Below, one piece after another: positions 42,801 to 54,800 of a DNA stretch of 64,000 bases. Numbering within the stretch: position 1 is the first letter of the stretch; each line of letters starts with the position of its first letter. Both the position numbers and the translations under genes were made by a program. The notes below the pieces were generated by a model. The model searched no databases. It had not been told where the DNA came from and saw only the letters and a program-made list of their open reading frames with translations. The stretch comes from Pseudeuparius sepicola (lineage: Eukaryota > Arthropoda > Insecta > Coleoptera > Anthribidae): assembly GCA_963920635.1 (NCBI GenBank), contig OY987305.1, forward strand, positions 25,506,876 through 25,570,875, given 5' to 3'.

Positions 42801-45800
42801 CTACTGTCAGGGCAATCTTGATTTTTCAAAAAATATATTAAAAAGCACTTTCAAATCAAGCGGTGCTAGAGCTTGAAAAATTTCAACTCAGAATTTTTTT
42901 GTCGTCTACACCTCTTTTTTTTTTTTTCACTTATCTTAGGACACAGTTTTATTCTAGTATCATATCATAACCAAAAATGCATTCATCCATTATGATCAAA
43001 CAAAACTGGCATAACTTTTTTAACTACGTTCTGGCATATGAAAAATCTAGAAGTGCTGCCTAAAATTCCCATCAGAGTGCACCACCTCCTGGGTTAATTT
43101 AAGCAGCAGTCAGGGGAATGATAGTCAGTATTCTAGGCCTCATTGCATGTCTTATTCTTCTATAGTCATTGGTAAAATAGTATTAATTAGTCGAACGAGT
43201 AAAATAAATAAAAAATAAATCAATTTTCTAACACTACTACTTACGAAACATTTCCTAGTTAAGGCTTGATTATGGAACAATCCAAGTTTTTGTGATATTA
43301 CAGAATTTAAAAAACAAGACCGAACACATAGCCATTGGCCTAAATTTGAACAGTTTGTAATAAGCTTGTCTATGTTATCTTTAGCCCAGTTGTAAGTATA
43401 AATCAAAATCTGAAAAAAAAAATGAGTGCATATCTTAACTTACTTAACAAATCAAAACTTACACTGTCATTTTCTACTGAGAGCCAGAACATTTTCTGTC
43501 GAGGAACATACACATTATTATAAAGTGCTGGTACAAATTTTTGTGTATGCTTAAGTGTACTTGAAGCAGTAACATCGGGACTATTGTACTGGGTATTTCT
43601 CGAGATAATAACATATTTCTGAATCAAACTAGAAGACACAAATGGCACATATATATCTTCACTTTTGTTTGCCAAACAATGAGTCGGAATGGCTCTAAAT
43701 GACTTTGGAGTATCATCTGTGAGCATGGCAACAAGTTCTTTTACTACTATATGGGGTAAATGTCTGTTCGTTAAATTTATTTTTTGTGGTTTAATCGAAG
43801 GACTATTTAAATGCATGTATCCAAAATCAAACCAACTTGGAAGGTATTTTGAATAGATTTCAGATAATATACCATCTTCACAATCAAAAGTTATAGCTCT
43901 GGTTGCCTTTGCTGAGGGTTGTATTCTGTTATATTTCCTTGGAAAGAAGTGGGCATCAACTTTTTTCTTGCTGGTGTTTGAGACAGATTCTTTTACATTC
44001 TTATCTACATTAATGTCCAAAATACAATTAAATTCAATTTCTTTCGATGATTCAAAATCAATATTGTCAATTCCTATAACATCTCTAGATGTGAACACTT
44101 CATCATAACTGTCTACACATAGCTGTTTTTTTAGAAGAAAATATTCTGTTACAATATCCCAGTTTGCTTGAGACACTGCAGTTTTTAGTTTCTTCGTTAA
44201 GTTTTCAATATTCACTCTACCCTGTTTCCAAATTCTAAACTCCAAATATGAGTCTGGTCGATTTTCTGAAACAACATCAGCAATAAATAATATTCCAATA
44301 TAGATTCTGAAGGTCAATTTGGTGTAATTTTATATTTTTTTGTTGTTTTCTTTATTCCTTATTTATCAGGGTTTGTACCACTAATTAAAATGCATTAAAA
44401 TTGTAAACAAAACTTACTATAAGGGAAGAAAATTTTATTTATTTGCAAGTTGGTTTATTAAATTAAACATTCCAAAACACTTTCGGCTCTAGACAATCAT
44501 CAGTGCTACTTGTACCTTAGAGCCAAGAGTGCTTTTCTATGTTTAATTTAATAAACTGACTTGTACTTATTTGCACATACTATAACATTAAAATTGAAAG
44601 TATTGGTTCAAGGCGGCTACTACTCATGTAGGATTATAAATAGGAACCTAACGAATGATTTTGAAATAGGTTAGAAGTAACTTATAAGGATGGTTTAATA
44701 TTGGTGTAGGTAGTTTATTGTCAACACAATACAACAACACAATACAACACAACACAACACAATACAACACAGTACATAAATTTCTAAAAGACCACAGATG
44801 TTTATATCAGCCAGCCGTGACATTAAGCTAATGAGAGCTTTTCAATATTACAAAGTACTATTCCATATTTTCTGCAAAAATATTTTTTGTATTTCTGTCT
44901 TGAAGTCTCTATTGAATAAGTTTTATTAAAGTATTGGTACAAGGTAGCTAAACTATTAGTTTGACTATAAATCCGTGGCGTTAGAAAATATGATTGGTGG
45001 AATAACATGACCCTCAAACTTAAGTAGCAAATTGGAACCCTAAAAGCCGAGAAATCAGTCGGGGAAAACACGAAATTAATATGATTCTATAGTAAAATGT
45101 AATAATGCTCTCTAAAAGACTACAGATTTTTATGTCAGCCACCCGTGGAATTAAGCGAATGAGAACATTTCGCTAATGTACTATTCACTATTTTCTACAG
45201 AAAATATTTTTTGTATTTCACAGCCCTATTTTAAAGACAACCTTGTATTTAAACAGATTTTGCGGGCATCTCTACTGAATAAGTTTATTAAAGTATTGGT
45301 ACAAGTTCATGTAGGACTGTAAATAAGAACCTAATGAGCGATTTTGAAATACATTAGAAGTAACTTATAAGGATGGTTCAAGATTGGTATAGGTGGTGCA
45401 ACAAAATGTAAAAATATATTTACTAATAGTTTATTGTCCATACATAATACAAAATAGTTTACATAAATTGTTTCGCAGTCTGCTTTACCTGATCCTAAAA
45501 TGCTATCCAATTCATGCTTCTAAAGATAACCCAGGGCCAGAGATAGTGAAAATGTTAGGAAAACAAGAAATTAATATGACTCTAGTAGGTTTACTTTCAT
45601 AAGAAATTAGTACCGTTAAAAAACGTTAAATTAAATAAGAATAGAGGTCTAGTATGATTTAACTGAATTTGCTCTAAATTTTGCTTTCAAAATTGGTTTT
45701 CCATTCCCGAAACTACTTATTGCACCGCTGTAAAAGTGTAGCCAGGATGAGGGTTTATTATACCAATTGAAGGGTACAATGCAATAACCAGTCAAGTCCA

Positions 45801-48800
45801 TGCCTGTAAAATATTGAGGAGAGCAAAAAAACATTTAAAAAATATGATATAAGAACAGCAGTATTTTCAATTATATTACGATGATACAAATACCTTAGGT
45901 AATTTATGCATATCAGTTTAAACAATTTTTTCAAAATAAATAAAAAGATATAAGCAAAAAATGAATGGACTTGACCTGTTATTGCAAAGTATTTGCATAA
46001 TATTGTTATAAATAATTAAATACCAACGTGAAATAAACTTATTTATTGAAATTTGAGAACATTTATTAAAATAAACACATCTTCACCTTAATTTTCTATG
46101 ATTAAGCAGTATTTTTATAATATTTTTTTTCATTAAACAACCTTATTTATTCATCACAGTCATCATATTCTGATGCAGAAGACTCTTTATCTGACTGTTC
46201 AAAGCTTCTGTGATATTTTTCAATGTCATTATAGAACCACATATCACACTTAGGTACATAATTTTTTGAGAGTGTCATTATGTGATCAAGTTTTTTCTCT
46301 TTAAGTTTTCTTTTTTCTGAATATAACTTCTGATCAATGGTTGGTAAAGACACATTACTCAAATTTTTTTTATTTTTTATCTGAAATGTTGAAAAAATTA
46401 TCATGCCTACAGTTGCGCTACATTTGACTAATGTCTCTTTATCATTCTTTTCGTAACATATGCGATATTTGGACAAGGTGTACTTGTTATTACATTTTGA
46501 GGGATTTTTTACAAAGAACTGTTGTAAATGATTTTTAAAATTTAGAAACATATCTTGCGTCACACGTATCACTGAAAAGTCTTTCCTTGCACTTTTAATA
46601 ATATTTGCATACTCATCGGGCAAGTATATTTTATCATACTTTCGTTTTTTTATTTCTATTGCTCCAAAACTGCGATCGCACGGCAAAAAACTGTGGCCCG
46701 GTTCAGGATACCTATGGTATATAAATGCATATTTCTCAGTTTCAACAAGGCTATAAAAAAACTGAACCAGTACATTATTCTTGTTTTGAGAGGCACAGTT
46801 ATCAGAAAAAATATACACATTTTTCACTTCTGAGCGGATGTAGTTGTTGATGAAGTGTAAGAGAATACTTGCCACTTCGTTTTGGCCTTTACCTCCCAAT
46901 GTTTCGTCATACAAATAAAAGTAACTTTCTCCTGTGCTACCTACGTTGATACAAAAATTATAGACCCAGAGTTGTATTTTATAAAATACTTCACCACTTG
47001 GGCATACAGGCAGGGGTAGATTCTGCTGGAAGTCAAAGGTGAGTACTTCGGCTCGTGGATCATTCTTAGCCAAATTTGTTTTAGCTTTTAAATCGGTGTA
47101 GAAGGTTTCAGCCTTTATAAGATGTAACTGTTTTTCATTTTCTAAAGCCTTTTTTTCATTTTCATCGTCAGCTGCTTCAATTTTATTGCAAAGTTTATCG
47201 CACTTTTGGCATGTGTCAGATTTCGGTTTACCGAAACTTATCTTGAAGTTTTCGACAAAATACTTTCGAAAATATTCATACTTAACAGTAGGGTTATCCG
47301 TTGTCTCCGGCTCGTATTTTTTCAAGTATAGGTCGTGCATTTTTGAAACAGTTAGTAATGGCGAAAGATAATAGTGATTCAGGTTGTCTGCCCTACTATA
47401 ATGAGATCTGTACCTTGGGAAGCTAAGAATGTGTTGTCGAATGTTATTATTTATATTTTCTGGTAACTTGTTTATTCTATTTAAATATCTTCCTCTTAGA
47501 TCTGTTGGAGGAATTCCATTTTCATTTAAGTGCTTTTGTAAACGTTCAAGTCTAGATCTAGATATGCCATGGACAGACAGAAAAGCCTTTTTACAAATAA
47601 TTTTACTATTTCCAGCATGTCGAATCTAAAAAGCAATAAACAGTGATTATGAAAGTACAAAATGATGAAAGATAAAAATTACTTTGTAAATATATGACGA
47701 GTTCTTATTATGTCCATGACCTGATCGAGGCCGAGGCCTTGCCACTGATTTTCTTTCGAGACATCCAAATAAATAAGCATCTTGAAGGTCCTTGCTAGGC
47801 ATACTGTAGAAATCGCTAAAAATTTTCGTACAACCTTCTTGTCCAATAATTTCATCCATACACTTTAGTCTGCAATCACAGTTTGGCCCTATTTTTTTTC
47901 CTGAACCACTGCACCAGCAACATTTTCATAACATTTTCCTTGGGTTCGCCTTGCTTTTCTTATGTTTCTCTTCCATATTGTTAAGCGTCGTAATCTCTTT
48001 TTTCCGCGCTGTGGTGTTTCAGCTGATGTCCCTGGTTGTAGATTATTATCTTCTATATTTTCTATTACATCTTCATCACAAACAGGCGAATCCGAGGAAG
48101 AATCTGAATGGATATTGAGGTTATACCTGCCACTATTCTCAATTTCGGGAAGATAATCCTCATCAGTGTCACTGTGAGTACCTTCAAAAGGATCGTCAAG
48201 GGTACTGTCACTGTCAGACATTATAATTTTCTTAAGTTTTTGGTTAAAACTACGAAGAATACAAACACTCTTCGCGTATACACAGGCAATGCGAAAGTTT
48301 AGCAGAACTGTGCAATAACCAGTCAAGTCCCGGACATGACTCGTTATTGCACAGTATTGTATGGTAGGCAACTAACAAAACATCTGTGTATTGTTTATTC
48401 TGTACAATAGAGAGCTGGTTATTGCACAGGATGAAAGAGGATTTTATTGTGTGGAATAATCGACTGCTAACTAAATTTGCCTTAAAAATGGACTTGACCG
48501 GTTATTGCATTGTACCCTTCAATTGTCGCCAGTCTGCTAAATTATATTCATCCGTTAGGTATAAGAGGCACTGATAAACAAAGAACTTACATACATCTCT
48601 TATTCTCACCATCCTACTTTACCTAGTTTTCACTTCTGACTCTCATACACGAAAAAATCAGTACCCATCTAAAAATCTATCCTCAAAATAATTAATCTTG
48701 TCAGTCAAAACAAAAATTAGCATTTGCATTATCTAAAAAAAAAGCCAAATTCTGCTCAGATATCCCATTTTTCAAATTTAAACTATATATCATATTCTAT

Positions 48801-51800
48801 TAAGCATTTTCGGACATGTTTATCGATTTTTAGCAAGACATGGAAATAAAATAATTAAAGAGGTCTGGAGATGGCTTTTATAGTAAGCGCGGCATTGTCG
48901 TTCATGTGGAAAAATAGGTGATTTGAAACTAAAAGGACAGCCCAGAAGGGTCTAAGTGCTACCTGTATAGGTATATATCCCAGAAGTCCTCATTTTACTA
49001 GTTATTCCTAGCTTTGAATTATATTGAGTGTTCGTGTTTTCACACCATAACCGAGGTGTCATAAAACTAGTAGTGCTTTCAAGATAGGTAAGTTAAATTA
49101 TTTTTACAAAGTATTGGTTAATTCTGAAAATATGACAATTATCTATACTAAACGCGTGCTTTTCATGCACTTATACAGTGTCTGCCAGAAAGTTGGATAC
49201 AAATGGGAATTTTCTTTATTTGAAGTTTCTCAAAAAAAAACATTCTTGATAAAAGTTGGTGCTTGTGCTTAAACTCAAAATCCACCCGCAAAAATTTTGA
49301 AATTTCGATTCGTATACAGGGTAGGTTGAAAAATATGAAAATTCCTCAAGAGTAAAGTACCCTTATTTTTAGAACTACATCAGAGTGGCACTAAGAAAAG
49401 TTGTTTGTAATCTCAAGACAATGTCAAATATGAATTCACAGCCACCTACTCAAAAGAAAAAAAAAATGCACACTTGCGCATTTTTTACTCATCACGCTGT
49501 ATAATACATAATGTTAGATATGTATTTTGAGGCACATCTTCGAGCATGACAGTACGATACCAATGATTTTTGTTTACGTTTAACTAGCATCTTAAAAACA
49601 TTTAATAACTGAAAGTTCTGCAAAGTTTGTCGTTTTTTTTTGTATCCAGGTAAAATACTCATACAATTTCAAACATAACATAGCATCTAATCTGTGGAAC
49701 ATAAAAATATTTTAATAGAGCAACAATTTAAGAGTTATTTAATAAATGAGAATTCAAGTATAAAAATTAAAAATAAAAAATGCGAAAAGTGTGAATTTTT
49801 TTTCTTTTGAGTAGGTGGCTGTGAGTTCATATTTGACATTGTCTTGAGATTCCAAACCACTTTTCTTAGTGCCACTCTGATGTAGTTCCAAAAATATGGG
49901 TACTTTACTCTTGAGAAATTTTCATATTTTTCAACCTACCCTGTATACGAATCGAAATTTCAAAATTTTTGCGGGTGGATTTTGAGTTTAAGCACAAGCA
50001 CCAACTTTTATCAAGATTTTTTTTTTTTTGAGAAACTTCAAATAAAGAAAATTCCCCTTTGTATCCAACTTTCTGGCAGACACCTCTCAATCGCTGAGAG
50101 TACTAATAATACCACATTACTGTATAGTTAAGCAACTTTAGTCAATAAAAACATTAATTTTAATGTTAGACAAGAAGCTGCATTCCAAATAACATAAAAA
50201 TTACTCATCGCTTTTGAACTAACATTTATAGCAGGTTCAAAGTATCTTGACTAAGACTAACTTTGAGGAAACGATCGCGAGTTCCTCGTGCTTGAAAGGT
50301 ATATAAGTTCTTGAAAAGCGCCCCCACGTGCAGTCTTCAACGTGTCTCTGTTACTTTAGGTTGAACCTAACAGTTATGGTATTCAACACACCAATGATGG
50401 ATTAGTGTTGGGTCAGACACCTGTGTAACAATTGAAGATAATATTTTATGTGTTGGAGATGAAACAATTAGTCTTACACCCGGTCTCTTAAAACTGCTGT
50501 TGAAGAACCAGCCACAGAATTTTGATGACAATGATTTAAAAATATATCGGCAATTGTTGATTGCTACAAATGCTCATCAAAGAAAATTGCCCGAAAACTG
50601 GCCCGAAAACTTGACTTGCTGTTTAACGGAATATCTGAACTCGAATTCAATTAAAAGCCGGGTGGCGAGGAAAAAAAGCAAAATCCGCCCATTCTAGAGT
50701 GATAACAAAAAAATATCGCTCGGACACGATGCGCGAGGGACATCTACATTCTGCCCACTGCAAGCAACCAAACAAAGATTTTCTCCTGCAAAAACAAATT
50801 CAGAAGAACTCCCGCCAAAATCAACAGATAGCACCACGACAAACTACAGGCACCCAAGAACTCTCAACCATGGTTGCATTTGCATTAACTTCTGGCATTG
50901 TACGACAGGTGGCTAGTACAAGTTACAACATATGTCAATGATCATTTTATTTTATTTTTAAAAATTAATTTCCACTAATGAAAACTGGTACTTAAATTAT
51001 AAAGCTATGTCTTCTGAATATGACTAGAATGGTTATCATTTAGTCACAAACATTTTTGTCCATTGAACGATATCAAAGAGCTAATGACACTATCTCGGCA
51101 GGCTAACATGAACCCTTCCATTCCAGCAGTGGCGTAGCCAGCATTTAGGGGCCAGGAGGGCGAAATTTTCCGAAATCTTTTCTTTGTGAAATATTGCCGT
51201 CTACTGAGTTTAGTCGGATTAAAATACCTAAACCAAAATTGGAAAAATCCAAAGAAAATACAATGCTATTTATAAACTTTGCACCGAATGGGAAAAATTT
51301 GTAGGTATTGTAGGCGCACTGAGAGATTGCGTCCGCGGGGAAGCGGGGAGCACGGAGAACGATTTGGCGCTATTGGCCCACTGCAACTGTGCAAAAAATG
51401 CACCGCGCTTTCGTATTCGCAATTAAAAATAGAACCAAGGCGAGGTTCAGAGGACTGATTATCCCTAGGTGTGTGCGTCGAAATTTATAGTTTTGAAAAC
51501 TTCTTAGAATTATTCCAAAGCAGACTGAACTTAGTTTTTTTTATTAGAAAACTAATGTGACAGGACCAATCAAGAAATTCGTCAATATGGATGCCCAGAA
51601 ATTTTGTACTTTTCGCAAGCCTTAATTCTGAATCTGCAATGTTTATATTATCCGGTTTTAGTAGTCTATTTTGTTTTGTCCTAAATAACAAACAGTTTGT
51701 TTTTTCCTTATTTAAGACAAGCTTATTTCTTGCAAACCAGTCACCGACATTGGCAAAAAGTACCTCAGATTCGTTTATCAGGCTGTGGTAGGACTCCGAG

Positions 51801-54800
51801 CCTGTCAATAATGTAGTGTCATCTGCATATCCCGTGATATATTGACCACTTCCTAACTGTATTTGAAAAAGATCATTTATAAAGATAACAAACAAGATTT
51901 GCCCCAGAATGCTGCCTTGGGCGATACCATTTGGATGTAACTTCATTTTCGACTGTCTTACTTTATTTTCTTTTTCAATGGAAACTATTTGTTGTCTATC
52001 TGAAATGTAAGAAGCAAACCACTCTAGCTCCCTTCCCCTAATTCCATACTTTTCCAATTTTATCAACAATAGATCTCTGTTTATGCAGTCATATGCTTTG
52101 GAAAGATCCGAAAACATCCCGATTGTTAAATCACCCAATTCCAAGTGTCTCAAAACCGCCTGAGCGAACTGAAAAATTGCAGTGCAGGTAGATCTATTTT
52201 TTAGGAAGCCATGCTGACATTTGCTAAAGATTCCCGATTCATTCATGAACTCTACTAATCGTTTACAAACAGTCAGTTCAAACAACTTTGAGAAACCATT
52301 TAACAGACTGACTGGTCTATAGTTATTCATAAGTTCTGGGTCACCTTTCTTGAAAATAGGTTTAATTAAAGCTATTTTTAATTCCTTTGGGAATATTCCA
52401 TATTTTAAAGAATTATTTACGATATGACTTAAGATATTTTGAACTGCCGGAATTGACATTCTCATAATGCTCGTTGGAATTTCATCGATTCCACTACTAT
52501 GTTTATTTTTGATTTTTTTACTATATTCAAATATTTCTTCTGGTGTTGTATTGCGAAAGCGCAAAGATCTATTGTTTTCTATGATACTAGTGTTGAATGG
52601 TAAGTTTTAACATTTTGCATTAGATCAGGAATTACGCTTATTATGTATTCATTATATTTATCTGGTATGTCATCAATATTTCCCTTGAGATGAATACTTG
52701 TATTCAATATATTAGATTTCTTGAAAATCTGATTTCGGGCTACGCTGGTGCATGTTTTGGGTACACTATTGCGCCTGAAGAGAATCGTAACATTACAGCC
52801 CACGCTTGTCCGGGCTCCGGGGATGAGGCAGACTAGGCTCATGATTTGTGGGCCATCGACCGTCCTGTCTAGGGAGCTGCTGCGTCTGCCAAGGACGGAG
52901 TTAAGGGGTCCTCACTGGACACTGCTGCCTGGCTCGCCACCTGCACCTTATAGTAGTGGGAGGGGAGCCTGAGTGCAGATGGTGTCTGGAGGATGAGAAG
53001 ACCCCGCACCACTTGGTCATTGAATGCCCTGCACTTGACAGGGTCAGATTAGAGTCCTTCGGCTCAGCCAAGCTGAGCGCGGAGGATGTGTATGGTGTCA
53101 GGGTGGATGAGCTGCGGGCCTTCATTAAGAGAGCCGGCAGGCTGGCCGCCGTGTGACGCTGGCCGTGGGGGCACAACAGGCCCACTGTAGCCTACGTGCC
53201 GGGCCGATTTAAGGCGGCCACCCCCTGCACTGGATAGGATAACCCATGCGTGTCAAATATGACATTTAAAATAAAAATTAGGAAAAATGGGGTTTTACCC
53301 AAGGTTCGTTTAAACTAGCCTTGAGTTTTACCTTAGAAAAGGTTATTAAGAAAATGTATTCCTATTGTATTATTTTGCATATTTGTCAATTGATATTCCA
53401 GAAATTGAAACTGAAACCATAAAATGCAATACAAAACTGTACCTTATAATTTTGCTTCACTCAATTTCAAAATATAGATATGTTTTGTGTAAAAAATATT
53501 ACAACACTGGCCCAGGGCATGAACTTAGCTTAAAATTAAAGAGTCTGCATCATTATTGTGTTACACAATGTCAATGTTCCCCTGTTTTGCGTTGGAATTT
53601 ATTTTTATTTTTATGGTTTAGGAAGAAAGCAACCAATAAATAATTGTAATAAGTTATTTTGAGGGAAAAATATCGTGTATAGTATTTCTAAAGTCACTTG
53701 AAACAGCATAAAAAAACTCTAATTGGCGTCACAAAAAAGGATATAGGACGTAAGCTTCACGCAGTTTTCAAAAATATACATATTCTACAAGCAACATAAT
53801 ATTTAACTTTTAAGGTTTTTTTTAAGATTGTCCTCAAACACAACGTAAAGGTTAATGCACCATATAATATTGTCAAAAGGTCTCTAAAAAGCCATATCGA
53901 TTACAACTATTTACGCAAGTATATCCTAAAATCTGTGAAATTATCGCACGCCTATCCACCGCATTTCGCTGTACAAGTGGCCGGTCGTCGAACAGTGTAG
54001 CCACTGTAGCCCATGCAAGTATTGGTGATATATCAGGCGAGCATGCAGTCACTTGTTTTTACTACAATATCTATCGTCTCTGTCTCTTTCATCTCCTTTT
54101 ACTTCTATTACCAGGTGACGTTTAATATGGTTAAAAAAGTGTTTTATCTCGTATTTTATTGCCGGAAGCGCCTGTTCTCGAGCTACCCTGGTAAAATATA
54201 AAAAAAACTCACTTGGAACACAGTGATATACGAGCGCGATCTATTTCATAGCATTTTCCACGCTCTGCTACTGGTAAAAATACCAGACTTATCAGCAGAA
54301 ATTACCCGTATAAAATTCAAAGGTTTTTATGCTGTTCTAAGTGACTTTAGAAATACTATACCAATTTGAAGAGATATAATAAAGAAAAAACCACATCCTG
54401 AGATCTTTCTGAAAATTGGCATGTAACACATTTTTTCCAATATTTACAAAGGCAAACCCAATTTTTCCCAATTTTTACTTTTAAATGTCAAATTTGACAG
54501 GCATGGGCTGTGACGTCAAGACTCCCTTTAGGCGTAATATGCTCCAACATATCCCGAAATAATGTTTTAAAAAAAATCGTATAATACAAATTTTTCCCAT
54601 TTGGTGCAAACTATATGAATACTATATTATTTATTAGAAAATAATGCTTATACAAAAAAGTCATGTTACTCTTGGGTTTAAAATAAAAGTAACACCTGTC
54701 ACATATAAAAAAAATTAAATATACTTTTTTTAAAAAAACTGACAAAAAACCTGGGGAGCATGCAATAGATAATAATAATTATTGATGCACGCGTACTTAA

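Larger units (their letters stand above)
45764..48525 (-). mobile_element. 2.76-kb DNA transposon with 38-bp TIRs and subterminal repeats
   Basis: CAATTGAAGGGTACAATGCA at 45764 is mirrored by the right end at 48525 over 38 bp with one mismatch. CAATTG at the very ends is palindromic, so it may be the target duplication. The inner TIR motif TGCAATAACCAGTCAAGTCC recurs near both ends: 45965-45986 (inverted), 48311-48330, 48332-48351 (inverted, degenerate) and 48414-48428 (partial). The element encodes a spliced transposase on the minus strand. Confidence 0.85.

Noticed and set aside
52901..53185. 94-codon minus-strand frame in the GC-rich block
   Set aside because: It is the antisense shadow of the plus-strand zinc-knuckle fragment, which carries the recognisable motif.
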